A stretch of 64,000 bases of DNA from Haloarchaeobius litoreus (lineage in GTDB: Archaea > Halobacteriota > Halobacteria > Halobacteriales > Natrialbaceae): contig NZ_JANHJR010000002.1 of the NCBI RefSeq assembly GCF_024495425.1, forward strand, positions 806,001 through 870,000. The letters run 5' to 3'. The notes below the pieces were generated by a model. It was not told where the DNA came from, ran no database searches, and was given only the letters and a program-made list of their open reading frames with translations. Positions 18,730 through 27,534 of this stretch are shown here, one piece after another. Each line of letters opens with the position of its first letter. Position 1 is the stretch's first letter. The translations under genes and the position numbers were made by a program.

Positions 18730-19979
18730 AGCGTCGCGGCGAGCGCCCGCGCGACCTCCCGTCCGAGTGCCGACTTCTCGCCGTCGAACTCGGAGTAGCC
18801 TTCCTCGTGGACGAGCAGCGCGCGGCTCGACGCCGAACCCATGACGCTCGCGTCGTTGGCGACGACGAACGCCAGTCCGGCCCGCTCTGCCGTCTCCCGC
18901 GCGGCCGCGACCATCGCCTCGTCGTCGCCGCTCGTCTCCGTCTTGAAGCCGACCATCCGGAGGTCGGGATGTTCCGCACGCACCGCGTCGAGTAGCTTCT
19001 CCGTCGGTGACAGGGACAGGGATAGCTCGTCCTGTCCCGAGCGTATCTTCTCGTCGGCGGGGTCGACGGTGTAGTCGCCGATGGCGGCGACGGAGACGAG
19101 AGCATCGGCCGCGGTCCCGTTGTGGTCGTCTCCCTCGCCACCATCACCGTCGACCGCCGACAGCGCCGCTGCCGTCATCTCGGCCGCGCTCTCGACGCTC
19201 ACGAGGGTAGCGTAGGGAACCTCCTCGACGGCTTCGCCCGCGGTCAGCTGGTGCGGGCCGACCGCGCCGTGGACCAACGTCACGTCAGCGCCGAGGACGT
19301 AGCAGGCCCGAGCGACCGCTCGGCCCATCCGCCCCGAGGAACGGTTCGTCAGCACGCGCACGGGGTCGATGGCCTCGACGGTCGCGCCGCTGGTGACCAC
19401 GACGTGTCGGTCGTCCAGGGGTGCGTCGCCGGTCGCGCGGGCGACGCCGAGCGCGATGGCGTCCTCCGTCGCTATCTTCGCCTTGCCCTCCTCGACGCGC
19501 GGGTCGACGAAGTGGACGCCCCACGAGCGCAGGGTGTCCATCGCCGCCAGCACGCCCGGGTGGTCGTACATCGGTTCGTGCATCGCCGGTGCGACGACGA
19601 CGGGTACGTCGGCCCCGAGCGCGGTCGTCGCACACGTCGTGACGGGCGTGTCGTCGACCGCCGAGGCGATCTTCCCGACCGTGTTCGCCGTCGCCGGCGC
19701 GACCAGGAGGACGTCCGCCCAGCCCTCGCGGCCGCAGAGCTCGACGTGCTCGACCTTCCCGGTTATCTCGGTGACCACGTCGTGCTCCGTGGCGAACTCG
19801 ACCGCCCAGGGGTGGATGATGCCCTCCGCGCTGTGTGTCATCACGGCGCGGACGGACGCCCCGCGGCGGCGCAGCTCGTGGGCCAACTCGACCGTCTTGA
19901 CGGCGGCTATCGACCCCGTGATTCCCAGGGCGACGTTCACTCCGTCGAGCATAGCCCCGGCTTCGTGGCCCTGGCTCAT
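18726..19979 (-). CDS. coaBC: Bifunctional phosphopantothenoylcysteine decarboxylase/phosphopantothenate-cysteine ligase
   Basis: This 417-residue bifunctional enzyme carries out two steps of coenzyme A synthesis. The N-terminal CoaC flavoprotein domain shows PATANT (95-100) and the archaeal active-site form PAMHEPM (131-137). The C-terminal CoaB ligase domain begins near residue 190 and has the NRSSGRMG loop (212-219). The ATG overlaps the stop of the upstream FAD oxidoreductase (ATGA). Two other CoA enzymes of the archaeal route lie about 22 kb away in this window. Confidence 0.93.
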   Translation of the reverse strand: MSQGHEAGAMLDGVNVALGITGSIAAVKTVELAHELRRRGASVRAVMTHSAEGIIHPWAVEFATEHDVVTEITGKVEHVELCGREGWADVLLVAPATANTVGKIASAVDDTPVTTCATTALGADVPVVVAPAMHEPMYDHPGVLAAMDTLRSWGVHFVDPRVEEGKAKIATEDAIALGVARATGDAPLDDRHVVVTSGATVEAIDPVRVLTNRSSGRMGRAVARACYVLGADVTLVHGAVGPHQLTAGEAVEEVPYATLVSVESAAEMTAAALSAVDGDGGEGDDHNGTAADALVSVAAIGDYTVDPADEKIRSGQDELSLSLSPTEKLLDAVRAEHPDLRMVGFKTETSGDDEAMVAAARETAERAGLAFVVANDASVMGSASSRALLVHEEGYSEFDGEKSALGREVARALAATL

Positions 19980-20725
19980 GTGTGTTCGGTGCCCTCCCGG
20001 TCGGCCGCGACGCTCGGATGCATCGTCGGCTCGTCGTCGAGCGGCTCCGTGTACGTCCGGAGGGCGTCGCGGGCGCGCTCGTCGCGCTCCAACCGCCGGG
20101 CATCGTCGATCTCCTCGCAGCCCGGCGGCACCTCGCGCCCTCTGCCGGTGAAGTAGTCCTCCGGAGCCACCCAGTCGTGGTAGAAGTTCACGTCCGAATC
20201 GTGGACGATGGTCCGCCCGACCGTCGCCCCGTGGCCCGCACAGACGATGGCCTGGTGGTACTGGTCGGCGAGGCGGCCCGCAGCGTAGATGCCGTCGACG
20301 TTCGTCCGCCCCTCGCGGTCGACCTGCACGAACGTCTTGCTGCCGCGTGTCTCGGTGTCGATGCCGAGCCCGTCGAGGTACGACGCGTCCGACCACGAGG
20401 CGGCGACGACCCGGTCGGTCGAGAACGTCGTCTCGTCGTCGACGGTGACGGTGAAGCCGTCGTCGTCCAGCCCGTCCTCGACGTCGGTCACCAGACCGTC
20501 GCGGAACGAACAACCCCCGATGCGAGCCTGCTCGCGTGTCCGCTCCAGCAGGCGGCGCCCGTCGACCCCGAACGGGAACCCCGGGTAGTTCTCCAGATGC
20601 GCGTTCCGTCGCAGTATCGACTCCTCGTCGTCGACGACGACGGTTTCGAGGTCGGCACGTGCGGTGAAGATGCCGGCGGCGAGTCCGGAGACTCCGCCGC
20701 CGACGATGCAGACGTCTGCGTCCAT
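19976..20725 (-). CDS. FAD-dependent oxidoreductase, thioredoxin-reductase-like without CxxC
   Basis: The 249-residue protein has an N-terminal dinucleotide fold (CIVGGGVSGLAAG at residues 6-18), the ENYPGFP segment of thioredoxin reductases, and the closing GIYAAGRLADQYHQAIVCAGHG FAD motif. The redox CxxC pair between these is absent, so it is not a classical thioredoxin reductase. About 70 further residues follow at the C-terminus. It is translationally coupled to coaBC by an ATGA overlap. A TATA-like CTTTATCTT about 30 bp upstream supports the start. The electron donor and acceptor are unknown. Confidence 0.75.
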   Translation of the reverse strand: MDADVCIVGGGVSGLAAGIFTARADLETVVVDDEESILRRNAHLENYPGFPFGVDGRRLLERTREQARIGGCSFRDGLVTDVEDGLDDDGFTVTVDDETTFSTDRVVAASWSDASYLDGLGIDTETRGSKTFVQVDREGRTNVDGIYAAGRLADQYHQAIVCAGHGATVGRTIVHDSDVNFYHDWVAPEDYFTGRGREVPPGCEEIDDARRLERDERARDALRTYTEPLDDEPTMHPSVAADREGTEHT

Positions 20726-20851
20726 GCTCGCCGGTCGGACCGCCGGGAAGATAAAGCGGTCGAGAGCTGTCGCAGCCGGCGGCGGGGCAGCGAGACGACC
20801 GCCGACCCGGCTGACGGAAAGGCTTACGTTCGAACTGTCGATAGCAGTACT

Positions 20852-21376
20852 GTGGAACGCGTCGAGGTCACCACGGTCATCTACGCCCCGCCCGAGCGCG
20901 TCTTCGAGTTCCTCGTGGACTTCCCGGGCTACGCGCGCTACTCGGAGTACCTGAAGGAGGTCCGGCAGAACGGTGACGGCGGCGCTGGGACGCGGTACCA
21001 GCTCGAGTTCGCGTGGTGGAAGCTGAGCTACACGGCCCACTCCGAGGTCACGGCCATCGAGCCGCCGGAGACCATCGAGTGGCGCATCCTGAAGGACATC
21101 GACGCCGTCGGCCAGTGGCGCGTCGAGCCCGAGCCGGAGTCGGCCCCCGAGGGCGAGGAGCACGCCTGCCGGGTCCGATTTCTGGTCAAGTACGACCCGG
21201 ACTCGGCGCGCGCGGGCGACATCAAGATACCGCGGTTCGTCTCGATCTCCTGGGTCATCGACAAGGTCAAGCCGAAGATCCGTAGCGAGGCGAAGCGCAT
21301 CGTCGAGCGGGTCGTCAGGGACGTCGAGGGCCGCCGTCGCGACGTCGCCGTGACCATCGACACCGACTCGGACTGA
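20852..21376 (+). CDS. SRPBCC (START/polyketide-cyclase-like) family protein
   Basis: The 174-residue protein begins with a GTG and VERVEVTTVIYAPPERVFEFLVDFPGYARYSEYL, the standard opening of the helix-grip SRPBCC fold used for binding hydrophobic ligands. The central beta strands follow with a C-terminal long helix. The ligand is unknown. The GTG at 20852 sits about 30 bp after a TATA-like GGCTTACG. It lies between the FAD oxidoreductase and trkA and does not seem to be in an operon with either. Confidence 0.8.
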   Translation: MERVEVTTVIYAPPERVFEFLVDFPGYARYSEYLKEVRQNGDGGAGTRYQLEFAWWKLSYTAHSEVTAIEPPETIEWRILKDIDAVGQWRVEPEPESAPEGEEHACRVRFLVKYDPDSARAGDIKIPRFVSISWVIDKVKPKIRSEAKRIVERVVRDVEGRRRDVAVTIDTDSD

Positions 21377-21433
21377 AACCCGAACCCTCTTGTCGCACCC
21401 AGCGGTAGACGCGTGCAACTGGATTGAGGTGGG

Positions 21434-22771
21434 ATGTACGTTATCGTAATCGGAGCCGGCGAGGTCGGAAGCAACATCGCGGCGAGCCTCGCGGACTCCC
21501 ACGAGGTGGTCCTCGTCGACCGGGACGGGGACCTGGTCGACTCGCTCACGTACGAACTCGACGTGCTCCCGCTGGAGGGCGACGGCACCTCTCTGGACAC
21601 CCTGGAGGAGGCCGGCATCGCCGAGGCGGACATGGTCATCGCCTGCACGGACGGCGACGAGACGAACATCGTCGCGTGTGCGACGGCCAAGACCGTCAGC
21701 GACGCGTTCACCATCGCCCGGGTGAAGCGCACGGAGTTCCTCGACACCTGGAGCGGAGTCGAGGGCGCATTCGGCGTCGACTTCATGGTCTGTACGGACC
21801 TGCTGACCGCACAGACCATCGTCCGCATCGCCGGCCTGCCCGGTGCGAGCGACGTGGACTCCTTCGCCAACGGCTGCGTCCGCATGGCGGAGTTCGAGGT
21901 GACGGCGGACTCGCCCATTGCGGACGAGACGGTCGCCGACGCCGACCGCTTCGAGTCGCTCACGTTCGCGGCCATCCTGCGGAACGGCGACGTGACCATC
22001 CCGCGCGGTGAGACCGTCATCGAGGTCGGCGACCAGGTCATCGTCATCGGGAGCCCCGAGAGCGTCCGGCAGTTTGCCCGGTCGCTCACCCCGAACCACG
22101 ACCTCGACGAGCTGAACGAGGTCTACATCGTCGGCGGGAGCGAGATCGGCTTCCAGACCGCCCGGCTGTTCGAGAAGCGCGGCATCAAACCACACATCAT
22201 CGAGGCGGACCCGGAGCGCGCCCGCGACCTCGCCGAGCAGCTCCCCGGGAGCATCGTCTTCCAGAACGACGCGACCGACGTGGAGTTCCTCTCCCAGGAG
22301 CACGTCGACGAGGCCGACCTCGTCGTCACGACGCTCGAGTCGGACGAGAAGAACCTCCTGGTCTCGCTGCTGGCAAAGCGAGTCGGCGCGGCCCGGACCG
22401 TCACGGTCGTCGAGAACGGCCGCTACGTCGACCTGTTCGAGACCGTCGGCGTCGACGTCGCCGTCAACCCCCGCGAGGTGACCGCCGAGGAGATCACCCG
22501 GTTCACCCGCGAGGAGCACACCGAGAACATCGCCATCATCGAGTCCGACCGCGCGGAGGTGCTGGAGATAGAGATCGACGCCGAGAGCATCCTCGCGAAC
22601 CGGACCATCGCCGACGCAGCGTCCGACCTCCCGGAGGGCGTCGTCATCGGCGCGGTGACGCGCGACGGACGGTTCGTCATGCCGCGCGGGGACACGGTCG
22701 TCGAGATCGGCGACCACGCGGTCGTGTTCGTGGATTCGAGCGTGCTGGGCGACGTCGTGAGTCGACTATGA
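21434..22771 (+). CDS. trkA: Trk potassium uptake regulator TrkA (two RCK units)
   Basis: This 445-residue protein has two tandem RCK units, each with a Rossmann NAD-binding half (IGAGEVGSNIA near 6-16 and VGGSEIGFQTA near 234) followed by a TrkA_C lobe. Such proteins form the cytosolic gating ring of TrkH channels. A GAGGTGG ribosome-binding site precedes the ATG. The stop overlaps the trkH start, and the pair forms one potassium-uptake module. Confidence 0.92.
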   Translation: MYVIVIGAGEVGSNIAASLADSHEVVLVDRDGDLVDSLTYELDVLPLEGDGTSLDTLEEAGIAEADMVIACTDGDETNIVACATAKTVSDAFTIARVKRTEFLDTWSGVEGAFGVDFMVCTDLLTAQTIVRIAGLPGASDVDSFANGCVRMAEFEVTADSPIADETVADADRFESLTFAAILRNGDVTIPRGETVIEVGDQVIVIGSPESVRQFARSLTPNHDLDELNEVYIVGGSEIGFQTARLFEKRGIKPHIIEADPERARDLAEQLPGSIVFQNDATDVEFLSQEHVDEADLVVTTLESDEKNLLVSLLAKRVGAARTVTVVENGRYVDLFETVGVDVAVNPREVTAEEITRFTREEHTENIAIIESDRAEVLEIEIDAESILANRTIADAASDLPEGVVIGAVTRDGRFVMPRGDTVVEIGDHAVVFVDSSVLGDVVSRL

Positions 22772-24399
22772 AACTGCGGGTGAACTGGCGGGCGAGCGTG
22801 AGCCTCGTCGGTAGCGTTCTCAAGTACCTCGCCATCACGACGGTCGTCCCCATCGTCACCGGCCTCGTCTACGGCGACGCGTTCGTCCCGTACATCCTCC
22901 CGTTCTTCGTGACCGCCGCGATCGCCGTCGGACTCGGTACGGCGATGGAACGACTCGACCCCGACCCGGACCTCGGGACACGCGAAGGGCTGTTGATGGT
23001 GTCGCTCACCTGGCTCGTCGTCTCCATCGTCGGCGTCCTCCCCTACGTCCTCGAGGGATTGACCTACCAGAACGGCCAGTTGGTCTACCTCCTCGACTCG
23101 ACGCTGCACCGCCCCGAGAACGCCCTGTTCGAGTCGATGAGCGGCTTCACGACGACCGGGGCGACCGTGATGGGGACCATCGACCCGACCTACCACTCCC
23201 GCGGACTGATGCTGTGGCGGCAGATGACCCAGTGGCTCGGCGGCATGGGCATCGTCGTCCTCGCGGTCGCCATCCTCCCGGAGCTCTCCGTCGGTGGCGC
23301 ACAGCTGATGGACGCCGAGGCACCGGGGCCCGGCATCGAGAAGCTGACCCCGCGCATCGCGGAGACGGCGCGTGCACTGTGGGTCATCTACGCGGGCATC
23401 ACGCTCGTCGAAATACTGCTACTCTACGGGCTCAACCAGGCCGGGATGGCCCCGAACATGACGCCGTACAACGCCGTCTCCCACGGCTTCACGACGATGT
23501 CGACCGGTGGCTTCTCGCCGGAGGCCCGCAGCATCGAGGCGTTCAGCGCGGCGGTCCAGTGGCTCATCGTGCCGTTCATGGTCGCCGCCGGGACGAGCTT
23601 CCCGCTGTTCTGGCACGTCTCGAAGGGGAACTTCGGGAAGCTCCGGACGGACCCCGAGTTCCGCTTCTACACGGGTGTGATGGGCGCGCTGTCGGCGCTC
23701 ATCGCGGGCTTCCTCTTCGTCGACGTGGGGCTGATCGACGCGGCGACCGACGCGACCCGCGCGGCCTACGAGGGCGTCGACGACGAGTTCCTCGCGCACA
23801 CGTTCCCCATCGCCGGTGACGTCGAGGGCGCGCTCAGACAGGCGACGTTCCAGGCCGTCTCGCTCACGACCTCGACGGGCTACGCGACGATGGACTTCAA
23901 CACCTGGTCCGGTCCGGCGAAGTACGTACTCGTGTTCGCGATGTTCATCGGCGGCTCCGCCGGCTCGACCGGCGGGGGCATCAAGGTCGTCCGCTGGCTG
24001 GTCATCCTCAAGTCGCTCAGCCGGGAGCTGTTCGGCACCGTCCACCCATCGGCGGTCAAGCCGGTCCGCCTCGGTGGCCGCGCGCTCGACGAACGCGCGA
24101 TTCGAGGTATCTACGGCTTCACGCTGCTGTACATCGTCATCTTCTTCGTCGGGGCGCTGGTGCTCGCCGCCGACGCGGCGTTCTTCGGGTCGATGAGCCT
24201 GACCGTCATCGAGGCGATGACCGCGAGCGCCGCGACCATCGGGAACATCGGTCCGGGGCTCGGGATGGTCGGTCCGATGGGGAGTTACATCGAGTTCACG
24301 CCACAGTCGAAGCTGTTCATGGTCGGGTTGATGTGGGTCGGTCGGCTGGAGATATTCCCCGTGCTCGTCCTGCTGACGCGAGCGTACTGGCAGTCCTGA
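22768..24399 (+). CDS. trkH: Trk/Ktr potassium channel subunit TrkH
   Basis: This 543-residue protein has eight or more helices and four pore loops. The selectivity-filter glycines lie in SGFTTTGATV, TMSTGGFS, TSTGYATM and TIGNIGPG. It translocates K+ for the molar internal potassium of salt-in haloarchaea. It overlaps trkA by 4 nt and converges with a second trkH gene across a 123-bp spacer containing a strong hairpin. Confidence 0.93.
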   Translation: MKLRVNWRASVSLVGSVLKYLAITTVVPIVTGLVYGDAFVPYILPFFVTAAIAVGLGTAMERLDPDPDLGTREGLLMVSLTWLVVSIVGVLPYVLEGLTYQNGQLVYLLDSTLHRPENALFESMSGFTTTGATVMGTIDPTYHSRGLMLWRQMTQWLGGMGIVVLAVAILPELSVGGAQLMDAEAPGPGIEKLTPRIAETARALWVIYAGITLVEILLLYGLNQAGMAPNMTPYNAVSHGFTTMSTGGFSPEARSIEAFSAAVQWLIVPFMVAAGTSFPLFWHVSKGNFGKLRTDPEFRFYTGVMGALSALIAGFLFVDVGLIDAATDATRAAYEGVDDEFLAHTFPIAGDVEGALRQATFQAVSLTTSTGYATMDFNTWSGPAKYVLVFAMFIGGSAGSTGGGIKVVRWLVILKSLSRELFGTVHPSAVKPVRLGGRALDERAIRGIYGFTLLYIVIFFVGALVLAADAAFFGSMSLTVIEAMTASAATIGNIGPGLGMVGPMGSYIEFTPQSKLFMVGLMWVGRLEIFPVLVLLTRAYWQS

Positions 24400-24457
24400 C
24401 GGGAGCGAGGGTTCAAATAGCGAGCCGCGGCCAACGGCGGCGTGTCCTGACGAACCG

Positions 24458-24499
24458 CCGTCCGTCGGCTCCGCGGGTGCGTGGCACACCGACGGACGG
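24458..24499. terminator. Hairpin between the convergent trkH genes
   Basis: A perfect 11-bp inverted repeat (CCGTCCGTCGG at 24458-24468 with its complement at 24489-24499) encloses a 20-nt loop. It lies midway between the two convergent trkH stops and could end or stabilise both transcripts. No T-run follows, so termination rather than mRNA stability is not certain. Confidence 0.5.
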
Positions 24500-24522
24500 G
24501 CGACCGTGCCGCCTGTTCGCCC

Positions 24523-26187
24523 CTACGGATTCAGCCCCTTCAGTGCCGACCGTGCGAGCACCAGCACCGGGATGATCTCCAGCCGACCGATCCACATGTT
24601 GAACAGGAACAGCGTCTCTGCGACCACGGGCATCTCCGGTCCGGTGATGCCCGAGGAGAGGCCGACGTTGCCCTGGGCGCTCGCCACCTCGAACAGCGCG
24701 TCCGCGTAGCTGAAGTCGGGACCGGTCACGTTCACCAGCACGAGGCTCGACACCAGCAGGAGGATGACCCAGAGCAGGCTGACGATGGCCGCCTCGGCGA
24801 ACTCCCGGTTCATCGCGTCCTCGTCGAGCCGCCGGTCGCCGATGACAGCCGTGACGACCGCGCTCTTCGGCAGGAACACACGCGAGAACTGCCACTGGAT
24901 GCCCTTCGAGACGGTGTAGCCCCGGATGATCTTGATGCCCCCGACGGTCGAGCCGGCGGCACCGCCGATGGTCATGCCCACGGAGAGCACCAGCTTCGCC
25001 CCGTCGGACCACTGGTCGATGGGTGAGGACTGGAAGCCGGTGGCGCTCAGTGCGCTCACCCACTGGAACGTCCCGTCCCGGATGGCGTCGAGTTCGGCCG
25101 TCGAGAGCATCGGGACCGGTGAGGGGACGGTCGCGCCGTAGCCTCCCGGTACGAGGCCGACGAGGAGGTTCTGTGCGGAGAGGCCGACGACTCCTGCCGC
25201 GAACAGCAGGAACAGCCAGCGCGTCTGGACGTCCTCGTACAGCTCCGACCACGCGCCGTTCGACAGCACCGCGTAGTGGATGGGGAACGCGATCGCGCCG
25301 AGTGCCATCACCGGCAGCAGGACCGTCTCGACCAGCGGCGAGTTGTACGTCTCCATCGAGTTGTCGGTGACCGAGAATCCGCCCGTGGAGAGCCCCGTCA
25401 TCGCGTGGTTGAGCGCCTGCCAGAACGTCTCGAACAGCGGGAGGTCCTGGCTCCACCAGAGCGCGAGGAAGAGGGCCCCGATGGAGAGCAGCGTGTAGCC
25501 GACGAAGATCTTCCAGACCGTCCGTACCGTCGAGACGATGGACGGGTGGATCTTCTCCTCGCGCGCCTCGGAGCGGTAGAGCGCGTAGCTCCCGCTCCCG
25601 GGCCGCGAGAGGATGGTCACGGTGAGGACGATGACGCCGACGCCGCCGACGTACTGGATGAGCGAGCGCCACCACTGCACCGACCGGGGAAGCGACGGCT
25701 CGTGAGCGGCCATCGTCAGCCCGCTGCCGGTCCAGCCGCTCATCGACTCGAACATGGCGTGCAGCGGGTTCCGGAAGTAGAGCAGGCTGGACCGGCTCGT
25801 CGCGCCAGCGACGGTGACAGGGTCCCAGCTCGCTCCCGCCGGCACGTAGCCGGCCATCGTCGCGACCGGCGTCAGCCAGGCGACGAGGAAGAACGCCAGC
25901 CCGCCGAAGACGGCGGTCGCGAACCAGCCGCTGGCCGCGATGACCATCCCGTGTTTCATCTTCGGATCGGGTGCGTCCGCGAACAGCCGACGACACCCCT
26001 CGCCGACGCCGGCAGCGACGCCGCCGGCCAGCAGGAACCCCAGTGCGGGCGCGAACTCGCCGAACAGGAGGGCGACGACTACCGTCAGCGACAGCAGTCC
26101 CGCCTGCATCAACAGCAGGGTCCCCACGTCGCGGAGGATGACGGCGAGGTCGGCGGGGACGCCCGTGACGCGTTGATTCCGGGGCAT
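24523..26187 (-). CDS. trkH: Second TrkH potassium channel subunit
   Basis: This 554-residue protein has the same pore-loop architecture: SGWTGSGLTM, TGLSTGGFS, LSATGFQSS and ASAQGNVGLSSG. The third and fourth filters differ in detail from the other TrkH in this window, so the two channels may differ in affinity or ion choice. It begins directly next to the trkA stop (26188), so both are read from one transcript. Confidence 0.93.
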   Translation of the reverse strand: MPRNQRVTGVPADLAVILRDVGTLLLMQAGLLSLTVVVALLFGEFAPALGFLLAGGVAAGVGEGCRRLFADAPDPKMKHGMVIAASGWFATAVFGGLAFFLVAWLTPVATMAGYVPAGASWDPVTVAGATSRSSLLYFRNPLHAMFESMSGWTGSGLTMAAHEPSLPRSVQWWRSLIQYVGGVGVIVLTVTILSRPGSGSYALYRSEAREEKIHPSIVSTVRTVWKIFVGYTLLSIGALFLALWWSQDLPLFETFWQALNHAMTGLSTGGFSVTDNSMETYNSPLVETVLLPVMALGAIAFPIHYAVLSNGAWSELYEDVQTRWLFLLFAAGVVGLSAQNLLVGLVPGGYGATVPSPVPMLSTAELDAIRDGTFQWVSALSATGFQSSPIDQWSDGAKLVLSVGMTIGGAAGSTVGGIKIIRGYTVSKGIQWQFSRVFLPKSAVVTAVIGDRRLDEDAMNREFAEAAIVSLLWVILLLVSSLVLVNVTGPDFSYADALFEVASAQGNVGLSSGITGPEMPVVAETLFLFNMWIGRLEIIPVLVLARSALKGLNP

Positions 26188-26883
26188 CTACTCCAGCTCG
26201 TGGTCCTCGAAGTGTCCGAACACGTCCGTCACGTCGGGGGTCGCGCCCTCGGCGGCGTAGACGGTCAGCAGGTCGCCAGCCTCGATACGGGTGTTCCCCC
26301 GTGGCGTTATCGGCGTGCCGTCAGCGTCGCCGTTGCGCTCGATGGCGACGATGAGGACGTCCTCGTCCAGCAGCCCCTGTTCGTTCGCCTCCTGGAGCGT
26401 CACGCCGGCGACGGGTGCGCGTGCGTCGACCGTGATCTCGAACACCTCGGCAGTGTCGCCGACCTTCATGTAGTCCTTGATGGAGGGTCGCTTCACCGCG
26501 CGGTAGAGGTACTCCGCGATGAGGCTCTGGGGGTTCTCCATCGTCGAGACGCCGATGCGCTCGAACAGCTTCATGTGTTCGGGGTTGTGAACGACGCTGA
26601 CGATGGCGGGGACGTCGTGCTCCATCGCGAGCAGCGAGACCATGATGTTCGTCGCGTCCTGATCGGTCGTCGAGATGAGGGCGTCCGCGCGGCCGATGCC
26701 GGCCTCCTCTAGCGTCTCGGAGACGGTCGCGTCGGCGTTGAGGACGAGGCAGTCGTAGCGTGTCGCAGCAGCCTCGGCCTTCTCGGGGTTCCGTTCGACC
26801 ACGACGACCTCGTTCCGGTCACCCGTGGCGATTTCGATGAGCGGGGTCCCGATGTTCCCCGCGCCGACGATGATGACGTACAT
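26188..26883 (-). CDS. trkA: Second TrkA regulator (single RCK unit)
   Basis: This 231-residue protein has one RCK unit: VGAGNIGTPLIE (residues 6-17) for nucleotide binding, then a TrkA_C lobe from about residue 145. It is half the length of the other TrkA, so a gating ring would need twice as many subunits. It is transcribed with the second trkH downstream. A CTTTTCTTT TATA-like run lies about 25 bp before the ATG. Confidence 0.9.
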   Translation of the reverse strand: MYVIIVGAGNIGTPLIEIATGDRNEVVVVERNPEKAEAAATRYDCLVLNADATVSETLEEAGIGRADALISTTDQDATNIMVSLLAMEHDVPAIVSVVHNPEHMKLFERIGVSTMENPQSLIAEYLYRAVKRPSIKDYMKVGDTAEVFEITVDARAPVAGVTLQEANEQGLLDEDVLIVAIERNGDADGTPITPRGNTRIEAGDLLTVYAAEGATPDVTDVFGHFEDHELE

Positions 26884-26929
26884 GCCTGCCCGCTTCCCAC
26901 GGGACGAAAGAAAAGCTACCGTTCGGTCG

Positions 26930-27490
26930 CTACTGCGGGGTCTCGTAGTCGCCGCCGTACCGGAGGAACAGGTACGCGAGCGAGAGCGTCGTCAGCATGG
27001 CCGCGACGGTGCCGACGGCGAGCGACATCGCGCTGTCGGGCAGGGTCGGGCCGCCACCCTCACTGACCGGCGCGCTGCCGGACTCGTTGACGATGATGGT
27101 GCCGACCATGCCGAGGCCGGCGTGGGGCGTACACTCGTACTCGTAGGTGCCGAGCGTCTCGAACGTGTACTCGTAGGTGAAACCGGTGTTCTCGGTGGGC
27201 TGGTGGCCCTCCCAGTCGGAGCCTTCGGGCACGGAGGTCGGCGCGATGTTGTGGTTGTCCGACTCCCAGTTGAACGTCACCGTCGTCCCGGGTGCGACGT
27301 AGAGGGGGTCCTCCGTGCCGGGCGTGAAGACGTAGTCGCCGTTCGGGCCGACCGCGACGGTCGCGCTGCCGCCGCCACCGCCGCCTTCGCCCTCCTGTGC
27401 GGTCGCGACGCCTGCGGACGCGGTCGCGGCCGTCGCGCCGGCCGCTCCCTGCAGGAATCGCCGACGCGAGACCGGTGTGTCTGAGTTCAT
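26930..27490 (-). CDS. Halocyanin (blue copper protein) 1
   Basis: This 186-residue copper protein has a twin-arginine signal (SRRRFLQ, residues 8-14), a Gly/Glu linker and a plastocyanin-like domain. The copper ligands are H80, C120, H123 and M128. A C-terminal membrane helix near 153-175 anchors it to the outer face. It would carry electrons at the membrane. The domain closely resembles halocyanin 2 in the bc-complex operon 11 kb away. The ATG at 27490 puts the RR motif at the right distance. Confidence 0.9.
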   Translation of the reverse strand: MNSDTPVSRRRFLQGAAGATAATASAGVATAQEGEGGGGGGSATVAVGPNGDYVFTPGTEDPLYVAPGTTVTFNWESDNHNIAPTSVPEGSDWEGHQPTENTGFTYEYTFETLGTYEYECTPHAGLGMVGTIIVNESGSAPVSEGGGPTLPDSAMSLAVGTVAAMLTTLSLAYLFLRYGGDYETPQ

Positions 27491-27534
27491 GAGCGGAGGT
27501 TGGGGACGCCCCGTACTGAATTCTTCGATACGGG

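Noticed and set aside
20822-22717. Long N-terminal extension of the FAD oxidoreductase frame
   Set aside because: The frame is open far upstream but lies antisense to trkA and the SRPBCC gene. The real start is the ATG at 20725 just before the GGGVSG motif with a TATA at the right distance.
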